DNA of 46,146 nt from JACPFN01 sp964406135 (GCA_964406135.1 CAYOQO010000010.1:1-46146), one strand, 5' to 3'; shown: positions 1 to 8,503, numbered from the stretch's first letter. A program made the numbers and translations. The notes: generated by a model not told the origin, from the letters alone.

Positions 1-2
1 TG

Positions 3-137
3 CGTCAGTGGGATATTGCAAGCAATATTCGTTTTGCATTGGTTACAAAGTTAGCTAAGGCGGGCATTGTGATTGCAGGTCCAAGTATGAAAATTGTTGT
101 GAAAAAAGAAATTTTGGATTCGAATTTAGAGTTATAA
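3..137 (+). CDS. C-terminal fragment, possibly MscS-type mechanosensitive channel
   Basis: An open frame enters from the left edge and encodes 44 residues ending in TAA at 135-137. The peptide contains FALVTKLAKAGIVIAGPSMK, which resembles the cytoplasmic C-terminal end of MscS-type small-conductance channels: an amphipathic helix ending in an AGI-x-I-x-x-P turn followed by a short beta strand. Only this end is visible, so the family call is tentative. The stop is followed by about 95 AT-rich bases containing a promoter-like pair before the next gene. Confidence 0.35.
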   Translation, partial: RQWDIASNIRFALVTKLAKAGIVIAGPSMKIVVKKEILDSNLEL

Positions 138-178
138 AAAAATCTTATGTTATCTTTTTAATGATCACGTATCAAATT

Positions 179-204
179 TTGACAATATAAAATATTTATA
201 TAAT
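179..204 (+). promoter_or_regulatory. Candidate sigma-70 promoter for the surface-protein cluster
   Basis: A perfect TTGACA lies at 179-184 and a perfect TATAAT at 199-204, about 30 bases before the TTG start at 235. The spacer is only 14 bases, shorter than the usual 16-18. The true -35 may therefore differ, or the promoter may be weak or activator-dependent. Confidence 0.4.
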
Positions 205-234
205 TTTGTTTTTTACTTAAAAAAAGGAAAGTTT

Positions 235-1980
235 TTGCAATTTAATTATGAAGTTTTTACAAAAAATAAATGTATTCTTTTTGTACTTGCAAGTAATTTA
301 ATTCTTCAAATTAATGCGCAAGATTGTTCTATCAGTAAAAATACTTGGTTGCCTCGTGCTTTTTCTTCTTATTCCATGCATGATTTAGTTCAAGAAAAAT
401 TTTTGTTTCAGGATGAAGATCAAAATAAAAATCAACATTGTTTGATTTCTTTTTTTACTGAGTACATGCAAAATTTTGGATCATGCAAAAATTTAGGATC
501 GTTACCTTTTTGGTCCGAAACTAATGTTATGACTGTTGGAAATAATACTGGAGCTGCAGATTTTGATGCTTATCAGTTAGGAATGGGTAATGTTATTACG
601 GATTCAGATGGAATTGCAGGTTCTATTCAATTAAATCCTAAAATGCAGCAAATTGGAACTGATATGCTTATCTATTTTTTGCAGAATAAAGAAGAATCAG
701 GTTTATTTTTTAAAATGCATTTTCCTTTGGGTGCCATGATTATGTATCCAAATTTAACTCAAATTGGATCTATTGTATCGAATGATGAAATAAGTTTTAC
801 ACAAACTACAGCAAATCCTGGATCTTCTATGATTACCTATCAATTTCCACAATATCCTGCGCCATTACGAAGACCTGCTACCATTTTAGATGCTTTTTTT
901 GGTGGAAGTTTTAGTGGTAATGATCAACTTGATGGAAATCGTTCAAATCCAATTCGTCTTCGTAAAGGACGTATTGCCCCAACCAAACAAACGGTGATAG
1001 TGTTGTCAGACCTTTCAGTTTCTTTTGGTTATAATTTTGTAATTCCTGATCATGGAAATTTTGGAATAGCTGGAAAAATTACTTGTCCAACAGGAAATGT
1101 GCCAACAGCTAATTATATATTGGAGCCTATTTTTGGTAGAGCTGGAGCTTGGGGTGCTGGAGCAGAATTTGTTGGATTTTATAATCTTTGGAAAAGCAAT
1201 TCTTTAAAAAATTCTATTGATTTTTGGTGGCAGGGTGAAGTTTTACATTTAATTCCTGGAAGAAATCCAAATTATAGATCATTTGATTTGAAACAAAATG
1301 GACCAGGTTCAAAATATCTTTTAATTCAAAGTTATTCTGCAGATTCTTCAAATAATTTAATGCCCTATGCAATTGAGCCTGCAGTTAATATTACAACATT
1401 ACCAGTCATTTCAAATATTGCCGTTGAAGGATCTATTGCTGGTATGTTAAATGTTGATTATTATGATTGGAATTTTGCTATAGGTATTGAATTTTGGGGC
1501 AGATCTGCTGAACATTTAAGTATAGATTTTGTTTCTGCAGTTGATTTAAGGCTTCAAAATTTAAATGATTATGCTGTGCTTGGAAGACAGGTGAGTGGCT
1601 ATGATATTGATGGACAAGCAAGTGAACTTTCAACTTACTATTGTGAACCTTTTGCAACCATAAGTTTATCAAAAAATCCTGTAACTTTGGTAGGTTCTGT
1701 TCCTACAGTTACAGCACCTACAACACTTCCTGAAGGTATTAAAGATGCACGATTATCTGCAAATCGAATTCCTGCAAAATTAAGTGATGCACTTGATATT
1801 GCAGGAGCTGAAGCATTGATGGCTTTATCGGTAAAAATATTTGGTCAATTTGGTTATACATGGCAGCAACATTATTATACTCCTTCGGTTTCTGTAGTTG
1901 GTGGTTTTGAATGGAATAATAATGGAAATAAATATTTAAAATTATGGAATTTAGGTTTGCAATGGTCATTATGTTTTTAA
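235..1980 (+). CDS. Exported outer-membrane beta-barrel protein (unknown family)
   Basis: 581 residues. The start is TTG, supported by AAGGA at 224-228 with a 6-base spacer; no in-frame ATG lies near. Residues 1-28 form a signal peptide with a hydrophobic core and likely cleavage at INA|QD. The mature chain has alternating polar and aromatic beta-strand patterns and many Gly, Asn and Trp residues. It ends in ...GLQWSLCF, a C-terminal Phe after an alternating strand, which is the usual recognition signal of Bam-assembled barrels. No catalytic motif is seen. It heads a co-directional run with two fibre-like exported proteins, so an adhesin or porin role at the surface is plausible. A second 581-residue barrel protein lies at 11335-13080, but I see no convincing full-length alignment between the two. 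Confidence 0.7.
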   Translation: MQFNYEVFTKNKCILFVLASNLILQINAQDCSISKNTWLPRAFSSYSMHDLVQEKFLFQDEDQNKNQHCLISFFTEYMQNFGSCKNLGSLPFWSETNVMTVGNNTGAADFDAYQLGMGNVITDSDGIAGSIQLNPKMQQIGTDMLIYFLQNKEESGLFFKMHFPLGAMIMYPNLTQIGSIVSNDEISFTQTTANPGSSMITYQFPQYPAPLRRPATILDAFFGGSFSGNDQLDGNRSNPIRLRKGRIAPTKQTVIVLSDLSVSFGYNFVIPDHGNFGIAGKITCPTGNVPTANYILEPIFGRAGAWGAGAEFVGFYNLWKSNSLKNSIDFWWQGEVLHLIPGRNPNYRSFDLKQNGPGSKYLLIQSYSADSSNNLMPYAIEPAVNITTLPVISNIAVEGSIAGMLNVDYYDWNFAIGIEFWGRSAEHLSIDFVSAVDLRLQNLNDYAVLGRQVSGYDIDGQASELSTYYCEPFATISLSKNPVTLVGSVPTVTAPTTLPEGIKDARLSANRIPAKLSDALDIAGAEALMALSVKIFGQFGYTWQQHYYTPSVSVVGGFEWNNNGNKYLKLWNLGLQWSLCF

Positions 1981-2018
1981 AAAAAAATTATGGTAATTTA
2001 AAAGAAAAAAAGAAAAGA

Positions 2019-2822
2019 ATGATTTCAAAATTATCAAAAATTATTTTAATTGTTGCTTTGCTTTTTTCCAAAACAATTATTTTTTCACATGATGATGTAA
2101 TTGATGAAATACAAGATTCAATATTAGATTGTTCTGATCAAGATATAAATCTTGAGCTACGTAAAATTTCTTATACTTCCTCTCATGAAGAACGACCTAT
2201 GTACACATCTGGAAAAGTGAATGTAATTCCTATTCCTGTTCCAGTTTCGTATGGAGGTATTGGAACAACATCTTTATCTGCCAACAAATTATTAGTGAGT
2301 GGAACGACTTCAACAAATTCTGTGACCTCATTGAGTGCAGGAGTTGCAGGGCAAATGCTTATTTCTTCTGGTTCTGAAGCATTACCTGTTTGGGTTGATC
2401 CAAACTCTAAAAAATTATTTATTAATTTAACGAGTGATCAAATTAAACATCTAAGATCGCAGCCAATTGTTTTAATACCTGCTCCTGGCACAGGTAAGGC
2501 AATTGAAGTTTTTAGAGGATTTCTCAGATTTGTTTATGGTGGAAATAATCCATTTGTGGCAAATTCTGGGCAATCTCTTCGTTTAAGTTATAAGGCTATT
2601 GGCGGTGAATCAATTATGTCGATTGTTACCAATGATGTGTTAACTTCAACGGTAAATAAAATCGGTAGTTTGTTTAATGCTGGACAAGCATTTACACAGG
2701 AATCTGAAATTGTAAATCAACCTTTGATTCTTTTTAATGATTCTGTTGTTGAAATTGGTGGTAATGCAGCAAACGATAATGTTATACAATTGGTGATTAT
2801 TTACCAAATAGTTTCTTTATAA
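2019..2822 (+). CDS. Exported protein with one fibre-like repeat and a phage-structural-like C-terminal module
   Basis: 267 residues from the ATG at 2019. The open frame extends upstream to 1944, but that extension overlaps the previous gene and would put a long lysine-rich stretch before the signal peptide. Residues 1-22 are a hydrophobic signal sequence. Residues about 78-118 hold one GGIGTTSLSANKLLVSG-like unit, the same style as the tandem repeats of the next gene. From about residue 137 to the end there is a module starting LTSDQIKHLRSQPIVLIPAP and ending GNAANDN...YQIVSL. The downstream protein ends in a clearly homologous module. Comparable segments occur at the C-terminus of phage tail or fibre proteins (recalled family resemblance, not searched). 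Role inferred: surface fibre or adhesin subunit. Confidence 0.7.
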   Translation: MISKLSKIILIVALLFSKTIIFSHDDVIDEIQDSILDCSDQDINLELRKISYTSSHEERPMYTSGKVNVIPIPVPVSYGGIGTTSLSANKLLVSGTTSTNSVTSLSAGVAGQMLISSGSEALPVWVDPNSKKLFINLTSDQIKHLRSQPIVLIPAPGTGKAIEVFRGFLRFVYGGNNPFVANSGQSLRLSYKAIGGESIMSIVTNDVLTSTVNKIGSLFNAGQAFTQESEIVNQPLILFNDSVVEIGGNAANDNVIQLVIIYQIVSL

Positions 2823-2838
2823 AAAAGGATGATTGTCT

Positions 2839-5322
2839 GTGAAAATATATTTATATATTTTGTGTTTGAGTAATTTTGCATATATTTATGGTTCGCCAGT
2901 TCAAGTGTATGAGGGTGGTACAGGATTAATTTCACAAACTACTGGAAATTTATTGATAACGAATGGAAGTAATCCATTTACGCTTCTTGCTCCACACAAT
3001 ACGATAGGTATACCTTTAGTTTCTCAAGGTTCTTTATCAAATCCAAATTATGCAATAGCGGTTGTTCAAGGTGGTGGTACTGGAGTTTCAACGATGACAA
3101 CTGCATATGCTCCAATATGTTCGGGCACAACGCCAACTGGTTCTTTGCAAGTTGCTTCTGCAGGATTATCAAATGCTGGTTATGTTTTAACATCAAATGG
3201 TACATCGGCACTTCCAAGTTTTCAACCAATATCTGATAGCAGTGGAATACAAACAATTACTGGTGATGTTGGTGGAACTTTAAGTGGATCAAATATTAAT
3301 GTTTCTGGAGGTTTAACAGGGTTATTGTTTATAGGATCTGGAGCAACTGAGTCATTATCTGGAACACTAACTGTTGCAAATGGTGGCACTGGTGCTACAA
3401 GTTTAACATCAAATGGACTATTGATTGGTGCAGGAACAAGTGCGATAACACCACTTGCAGTTGGCGGAACTAACACCGTGCTTTTGGGAAACACCGGAGC
3501 AAGTCCAAGCTTTGGTCAAGTACAAAACGCTGCACTTGCAAATAGTTCAGTCACTTTAAGCAATGGAAATAATATTTCAGTAACAGGATCACCGTTAAGT
3601 CTTGGTGGCACTGCATCGATTGCACTTTCAGGAACTACCAATCATGGAGTTCAAGTTGGAAATGCATCAGGCAGTTTAACATCACTTGGTGTTGGAACGA
3701 ACGGACAAATTTTAGTGGGATCAACGGGTGCAGATCCTGCATTTGTAACACCGACAGCAGGAACAGGGTTATCACTAACAAGTAATGCAACAACATTGCA
3801 GTATGCATTGTTAACACCAGTGAGTGTGGCAAACGGTGGAACTGGTGTTGGAACTTTAACAAATCATGGAGTTTTGCTTGGTCAAGCAACATCAACAATT
3901 GCAGCAACTGCAGTTGGAGCAACCAATACAGTACTTTTGGGAAATACCGGAGCGGATCCAAGTTTTGGTCAAGTACCAAATGCTGCACTTGCAAACAGTT
4001 CAGTAACTTTAAGTAATGGAAATAATATTACAGTAACAGGATCACCACTCAGTCTTGGTGGCACTGCAACTGTTGCACTTTCAGGAACTACTAATCATGG
4101 TGTGCAAGTTGGAAATGCGTCGGGCAGTTTAACATCATTGGGTGTTGGAACAAATGGACAAATTTTAGTTGGATCAACTGCTGCAGACCCGTCATTTGTA
4201 ACACCGACAGCAGGAACTGGGTTGTCACTAACAAGTAATGCAACAACATTGCAGTATGCATTGTCAACACCAGTGAGTGTGGCAAACGGTGGAACTGGTG
4301 TTGGAACTTTAACAAATCATGGAGTTTTGCTTGGTCAAGCAACATCAACAATTGCAGCAACTGCAGTTGGAGCAACCAATACGGTACTTTTGGGAAATAC
4401 CGGAGCAGATCCTAGTTTTGGTCAAGTACCAAACGCTGCACTGGCAAACAGTTCAGTGACATTGAGTAATGGAAATAATATTTCAGTAACAGGATCACCG
4501 TTAAGTCTTGGTGGCACTGCATCGATTGCACTTTCAGGAACCACCAATCATGGTGTGCAAGTTGGAAATGCATCGGGCAGTTTAACATCGCTTGCAGTTG
4601 GAACCGATGGACAAGTTTTAGTGGGATCAACAGGTGCAGATCCTGCATTTGTAACACCGACTGCAGGAACTGGATTGTCTGTGACTGCAAATGCAACAAC
4701 ACATCAGTATGCACTTTCAACACCAGTAAGTGTGGCAAATGGTGGTAGTGGTCTTGCAGCAACAACAGCTTATGCAGTACTTTGTGGCGGAACTACCAAT
4801 ACTGCAGCATTGCAATCAGTTGCATCTGTGGGAACAGCTGGACAAGTGTTGACATCAAATGGTGCTGGAGCATTACCAACATTTCAAACTGTGGTGCAAA
4901 CTACAACGGTTACTTTAACATCAGCTCAAGTTAAAGCTTTGCGCGCTACTCCAATTACTATTGTTGCAGCTCCAGGAGTAAATAAAGTTGTTAATATTTT
5001 AAGTTGTTTTGTAAAATTAAAATATGGTGGAACCAGTGCTTTTACTGCAGGAGCATCTCAAACACTTCGCTTAGGTTATATTGGAACTGGTGGAACTGCT
5101 ATTTTGACAACAGCTTTAGCAAATACTTCAATTGTTGCAACAACTGATCGTGTAGCATTTTCTGGCGCAACAGCAAATACTGGGTTTGCAGATACTGGAG
5201 CAACACTTGCGACTAATTCTGCCGTGGTAATTTACAATTCTGTGGCAACAGAAATTTCTGGTAATGCTGCAAATGATAATACGATTGTTGTTTCGGTAAC
5301 CTATCAAATTGTGTCAGTGTAA
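2839..5322 (+). CDS. Large exported tail-fibre-like repeat protein (GGTG repeats)
   Basis: 827 residues from GTG at 2839. AAAGGA at 2824-2829 sits 9 bases upstream; a TTG at 2833 is in frame but too close to it. The N-terminus is a signal peptide (KIYLYILCLSNFAYIYGS). The rest is low-complexity Gly/Thr/Ser/Asn beta-repeat sequence with recurring VANGGTG and GVLLG motifs, as in phage tail fibres and bacterial beta-strand-repeat surface proteins. The middle contains near-identical 151-residue units (see repeat at 3481). The last about 137 residues repeat the module of the preceding gene (LTSAQVKALRATPITIVAAP ... GNAANDN ... YQIVSV). No enzyme motif is seen. The gene converges on cysK-like with a 1-base gap and no obvious terminator. 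Confidence 0.72.
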   Translation: MKIYLYILCLSNFAYIYGSPVQVYEGGTGLISQTTGNLLITNGSNPFTLLAPHNTIGIPLVSQGSLSNPNYAIAVVQGGGTGVSTMTTAYAPICSGTTPTGSLQVASAGLSNAGYVLTSNGTSALPSFQPISDSSGIQTITGDVGGTLSGSNINVSGGLTGLLFIGSGATESLSGTLTVANGGTGATSLTSNGLLIGAGTSAITPLAVGGTNTVLLGNTGASPSFGQVQNAALANSSVTLSNGNNISVTGSPLSLGGTASIALSGTTNHGVQVGNASGSLTSLGVGTNGQILVGSTGADPAFVTPTAGTGLSLTSNATTLQYALLTPVSVANGGTGVGTLTNHGVLLGQATSTIAATAVGATNTVLLGNTGADPSFGQVPNAALANSSVTLSNGNNITVTGSPLSLGGTATVALSGTTNHGVQVGNASGSLTSLGVGTNGQILVGSTAADPSFVTPTAGTGLSLTSNATTLQYALSTPVSVANGGTGVGTLTNHGVLLGQATSTIAATAVGATNTVLLGNTGADPSFGQVPNAALANSSVTLSNGNNISVTGSPLSLGGTASIALSGTTNHGVQVGNASGSLTSLAVGTDGQVLVGSTGADPAFVTPTAGTGLSVTANATTHQYALSTPVSVANGGSGLAATTAYAVLCGGTTNTAALQSVASVGTAGQVLTSNGAGALPTFQTVVQTTTVTLTSAQVKALRATPITIVAAPGVNKVVNILSCFVKLKYGGTSAFTAGASQTLRLGYIGTGGTAILTTALANTSIVATTDRVAFSGATANTGFADTGATLATNSAVVIYNSVATEISGNAANDNTIVVSVTYQIVSV
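3481..4740 (+). repeat. 453-bp in-frame tandem repeat, about 2.8 units
   Basis: The landmark CTTTTGGGAAA begins at 3481, 3934 and 4387, an exact spacing of 453 bases (151 codons) twice. Units are nearly identical, with mostly synonymous or conservative changes; the third diverges after about 4740. Each unit encodes VLLGNTGA, ALANSSVTLSNGNN, GTTNHGVQVGNASGS and VANGGTG blocks. High identity implies recent duplication or homogenisation, so unit number may vary between strains. Confidence 0.9.
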
Positions 5323-5323
5323 A

Positions 5324-6232
5324 TTATTCGTAATAATTTTTGGATAAATATGCTCGACCAGAGTCACCAAAAATAATAACTGCAAGATCTGTTGGTTTTA
5401 AATTTTGTGCATAGCTGTGCGCTGCATATCCAACAGCACCACTGCTTGGTCCAACTAAAAATCCATGTTGATGGGCTAATGTTTTCATCATGTCGATACC
5501 TTGTTCATCATCCACTTCAATAAAATGATCAATTACGTTATTGTCCAAAACAATAGAATCTGAATCAACGCCCATGCCTTCAAGTTTGTAGGGTTTTGGG
5601 TTTCCTTTGGTTGAACGATATGAATTTTTTGCATCAACACCAATCACTTGAATGTTTGGATTCATTTCTTTTAAAAACTTTCCAGCACCACTGACAGTTC
5701 CGCCAGTTCCTGCAGCAGCAATCAAGTGTGTAATTTTTCCGTTGGTTTGTTTCCAAATTTCAGGACCAATATCATGATAGTGAGCTGTTGCATTGAGTGG
5801 ATTACAATATTGATTCGGCATATGTGAATTTGGAATTTCTTTGGCAAGTTTGACTGCTTGAGAATGATAACTGTTTGGATCTTCAAGCGCAGTTGTTCCT
5901 GGGAATGTGTAAACTGTTGCGCCATATGCTTTCATGGAATTAATTTTTTCTTTGCTGTGTTTGTCCATAGAACAAATAATAACTTTATAGCCTTTGATTG
6001 ATCCAATCATTGCAAGCGCAATTCCATGATTTCCCGATGATGCATCAATGAGTGTCATACCAGGTTTTAAAAGTCCTTGTTGTTCTGCCCATTCAACCAT
6101 GTATTTTGCAGAACGATCTTTGATGCTGCCACCTGGATTTAAATATTCAAGTTTTGCAAAAATATTTGTTGGAAATTCTGAAAAAATTTTGACCATTGGG
6201 GTGTTTCCAATGGAATTAAGCAGGGTATTCAT
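5324..6232 (-). CDS. PLP-dependent cysteine synthase / cystathionine beta-synthase family enzyme
   Basis: 302 residues, close to the usual size of CysK-type enzymes without regulatory domains. The N-terminal IGNTPMV and the PGGSIKDR motif supply the Schiff-base lysine K38. The substrate loop reads SSGNHGIALA, where classic CysK has TSGNTGI. The phosphate-binding loop is GTGGTVSG, and the C-terminal part has GSSSG-like GPSSGAV and a GDSGRAYLSK motif. The region EGMGVDSDSI resembles cystathionine beta-synthases as much as O-acetylserine sulfhydrylases, so the exact reaction (cysteine synthesis or beta-replacement with homocysteine) is open. No CBS domains or cysE/metB partner are seen nearby. 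The protein should be cytosolic. Confidence 0.85.
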   Translation of the reverse strand: MNTLLNSIGNTPMVKIFSEFPTNIFAKLEYLNPGGSIKDRSAKYMVEWAEQQGLLKPGMTLIDASSGNHGIALAMIGSIKGYKVIICSMDKHSKEKINSMKAYGATVYTFPGTTALEDPNSYHSQAVKLAKEIPNSHMPNQYCNPLNATAHYHDIGPEIWKQTNGKITHLIAAAGTGGTVSGAGKFLKEMNPNIQVIGVDAKNSYRSTKGNPKPYKLEGMGVDSDSIVLDNNVIDHFIEVDDEQGIDMMKTLAHQHGFLVGPSSGAVGYAAHSYAQNLKPTDLAVIIFGDSGRAYLSKNYYE

Positions 6233-6338
6233 GGTTTAAGATCTTTCTGTTTTTTTAATTTACTTTATTTTACGACTTTGGCTTTATCTGAGCAAGAGAT
6301 TTTGTTTTTGATATTTAACAATTTCATAACCCCTTACT

Positions 6339-6367
6339 CCTCATCCTCGCGCAGGCGGGGATCCATG
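6339..6367 (+). repeat. dRS3-like palindromic element, left arm of inverted pair
   Basis: A 29-base element reading TCATCCTCGCGCAGGCGGGG followed by ATCCATG. It is matched exactly, in reverse complement, by 6488-6516 about 120 bases away. Each arm is itself an imperfect palindrome around the central GCGCAGGC. It lies between cysK-like and the c-subunit gene and is strikingly GC-rich against its AT-rich surroundings. Confidence 0.85.
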
Positions 6368-6487
6368 TCTTCTTTTTTCAATTTTTTTTGTTTTGATTTA
6401 GGGACAAATAGTTCTATATTTTGTTGTTTATGCTAAGCACTAAAGATTTCTACTGTGAGCAATAATAATTTTTTTTAAACAGGAAGG

Positions 6488-6516
6488 CATGGATCCCCGC
6501 CTGCGCGAGGATGAGG
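6488..6516 (-). repeat. dRS3-like palindromic element, right arm of inverted pair
   Basis: Perfect reverse complement of 6339-6367. It sits just 3' of the minus-strand c-subunit stop codon at 6523. The two arms could fold into one long stem with a 120-base loop in the F0 transcript, where they might act as a terminator or an RNA-stabilising hairpin. Confidence 0.85.
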
Positions 6517-6522
6517 GAAAGA

Positions 6523-7467
6523 TTAATGCAAAATCAAAATAATGGAAACTAAAAGTCCATAAATCGTAAATGAATCGATCATTGCAAGTGCAAGCATTGT
6601 AAGCTTTGATAAATTAGGATACGTTTCTAAATTGTACGCAATTTGAGTGTTTGCCATTGCAGCAGTGCGACCTGAGTTGATTCCCGGTGAAATGGTTGAA
6701 AGACCAATGCAGAGTGCTGCAGCTAAAAATTTCCAACCTTGCATGAGTGATTCAGGATGAACTGTTGTGGTTAAAATAATGAGCGAAATTAAAAGTGAAA
6801 AAATAACAGGAGTTTCAATAATTGCTTCACAGATAAACGTGAATGTTAAAATTTTTCCATAAGCTTTTTTATTGATGCCAACAGCTTGACATGCAGCAAA
6901 AGCAAATAAACTTAGACCAATTGATGGTCCAATGCATCCAAGACCAATGCTCAGTCCACTTGCTAAAAGTTGTAAAGCTTGCGTAAAACTTTCAGTTTCT
7001 GCAATTTTTCCTTTAATCAAAAGTGCAATCAAGAGTCCGAAAATGTTTGGAGTCATAATTAAAGTTTGAGTAATTAGCATTAAATTTAAAATTTTACCTT
7101 GTAAGAATGGTTGACGAGCTAAACTTTGGCATGAAGCAATGACGGGAAATGATGATGCAATTCCTGCACAAAAACCAGAGATTCCAACAGCACATGCAAT
7201 GCCGATCACTGCGTACGTCGACCAAGCATTTTGCATGCTTGCACTGTCACCTAACAGCATTAAAGACATTAAAATGCCTAAAATTGCAGCAGTTTCAGTG
7301 ACCGCAGTGCCAATGATGCAAAGTTTTGAAATGTTATTTGAAGCTGTTGGTTGCTTGAGCATACTTTGTAATGCTTGCTTACCGATGAGTCCTTGTCCAA
7401 TACCTGTGCCCAAGGCACTTAAAATGACTGGCAAAAGAGAAAGTAATATGTAGGTACTGTCTATCAT
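6523..7467 (-). CDS. atpE: ATP synthase F0 subunit c, four-hairpin (eight-helix) form
   Basis: 314 residues, about four times the normal bacterial c subunit (70-90). The chain is four tandem helical hairpins with an exact 80-residue period: the ion-binding position falls at E58, M138, E218 and D298, each followed by a similar stretch (ETAAILGIL, MTPNIFGLL, ETPVIFSLL, DSFTIYGLL). Glycine-rich first helices are visible (GTGIGQG; IGLGCIG). The polar loop motif (K/R)QP is kept in hairpins 1 (38-40) and 2 (118-120) only. The second hairpin has lost its carboxylate. In rotor rings this subunit carries ions past subunit a; a multi-hairpin unit with fewer carboxylates lowers the ions moved per turn. 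It follows atpB by 13 bases. No b, delta or F1 genes are adjacent, so they must lie elsewhere. Confidence 0.88.
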   Translation of the reverse strand: MIDSTYILLSLLPVILSALGTGIGQGLIGKQALQSMLKQPTASNNISKLCIIGTAVTETAAILGILMSLMLLGDSASMQNAWSTYAVIGIACAVGISGFCAGIASSFPVIASCQSLARQPFLQGKILNLMLITQTLIMTPNIFGLLIALLIKGKIAETESFTQALQLLASGLSIGLGCIGPSIGLSLFAFAACQAVGINKKAYGKILTFTFICEAIIETPVIFSLLISLIILTTTVHPESLMQGWKFLAAALCIGLSTISPGINSGRTAAMANTQIAYNLETYPNLSKLTMLALAMIDSFTIYGLLVSIILILH

Positions 7468-7480
7468 GGCATTTATCTTT

Positions 7481-8236
7481 TTATGGGGCTGTGCTTAAAT
7501 TTGTTTCGTTTTCTTCTTCAGGCATGATTTGCATTGATAAGTAGGTCAAGGTGAGCATGGTAAATACAAAAGCTTGAATGAATCCTTCAAAAATTCCAAA
7601 AATTAAAAGCATGATCATGTTGGCTCCTGATATCAAACCAAGTGTTTGAAGTAATGCTGATCCTGACATCATGTTGGTATACAATGAACTGATGATAAAT
7701 CCACCAAAAATATTTCCAAAAAGTCGAAATGAAATTGAAATAATTGATGATAAAGTTCCGATAACGTGCAGTGGAAACATGAGAAAAAATGGTTCAAAGT
7801 AGTGTGCAATGTAATGTTTAAAGCCTTTTGCTTGAATTGCATTACGGTGAACATACAAAAATGAAATGAGTCCAAATGCTAAAGTGGTATTTAAATCTTT
7901 GGTTGGTTCTTCAAGCCATGGAATAATTTGAATAGTGTTACAAAGTACAATGAAAGAAAAAAATGATGCGATCATGGACAGATGATTTTCAGGACATGCT
8001 TGAATTGATTGCTGTAAAAGATCTTGAAAAATTTTAACATACTGAATCACAATGTATCGAATAAAACTTTTTTCATTTTTAAGGCATCGTGAGATAAAAA
8101 AACTTGCTGATATAATGATACCTAAAATAACCCAAGTGCTGATTAACGTATCCATTTGCAATGTCCAAAATTTTGCATTAAATCCCCAAGGCGCTAGTGG
8201 CTGCCACGTATGATGTGCAACGGTCGGATTATGCAT
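7481..8236 (-). CDS. atpB: ATP synthase F0 subunit a
   Basis: 251 residues, normal for F-type subunit a. The hallmark SISFRLFGNIFGG is present with the essential stator arginine at R171, which faces the c-ring carboxylate. The C-terminal helix reads IFEGFIQAFVFTMLTLTYL, as expected for the ion half-channel. There are about five or six membrane helices after an N-terminal HTWQPLAPWG segment. It sits between a small membrane protein and the unusual c subunit in an I-a-c order. This shows the four-hairpin c belongs to an F-type, not a V-type, complex. Confidence 0.93.
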   Translation of the reverse strand: MHNPTVAHHTWQPLAPWGFNAKFWTLQMDTLISTWVILGIIISASFFISRCLKNEKSFIRYIVIQYVKIFQDLLQQSIQACPENHLSMIASFFSFIVLCNTIQIIPWLEEPTKDLNTTLAFGLISFLYVHRNAIQAKGFKHYIAHYFEPFFLMFPLHVIGTLSSIISISFRLFGNIFGGFIISSLYTNMMSGSALLQTLGLISGANMIMLLIFGIFEGFIQAFVFTMLTLTYLSMQIMPEEENETNLSTAP

Positions 8237-8251
8237 AAAATTCTCTTTATT

Positions 8252-8503
8252 TTATTGTCTATAAACAAGTAATGCAACGGTACTCAGGTATGATGATACA
8301 AATAATATCAACAGAAGTATAGAGTTGTCTGGCATATTTCTGACTATTTTAAAAATGATAAAAATGAGAATTGCATAACGCAATAAAGTACAAAAAAGAT
8401 CAAGTATTGGTTTATGTTTTAAAAAATTACTTTGTTTTGTTTCAAAAAGAAACAAGCCATACAAAATTCCAATGATGATAGTAAAAAATGAAATTAAAAT
8501 CAT
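8252..8503 (-). CDS. Small membrane protein at head of F0 cluster (AtpI/AtpR-like by position)
   Basis: 83 residues with three predicted membrane helices (about 1-18, 34-55 and 60-80) and a basic connecting loop (ETKQSNFLKHKP). It starts at an ATG and ends 15 bases before atpB. In many bacteria the first gene of the atp operon is a small membrane protein, AtpI (c-ring assembly) or AtpR (N-ATPases). Size and place fit, but the sequence is too generic for a firm assignment. Confidence 0.5.
   Translation of the reverse strand: MILISFFTIIIGILYGLFLFETKQSNFLKHKPILDLFCTLLRYAILIFIIFKIVRNMPDNSILLLILFVSSYLSTVALLVYRQ

Noticed and set aside
1944..2018. Upstream start of the 2019 exported protein
   Set aside because: It overlaps the previous gene and puts a Lys-rich stretch before the signal peptide.
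3481..4740. CRISPR-like or noncoding repeat array
   Set aside because: The period is 453 bases, in frame, with continuous coding and no spacers.
3635..4765. Minus-strand open frames inside the fibre gene
   Set aside because: They repeat with the 453-base unit, lack ribosome sites and give Leu/His/Gln-rich low-complexity products, as expected for shadows.
2019..5322. Prophage
   Set aside because: Only the fibre-like domains resemble phage; no integrase, capsid, terminase or lysis genes are present and both proteins carry Sec signals.
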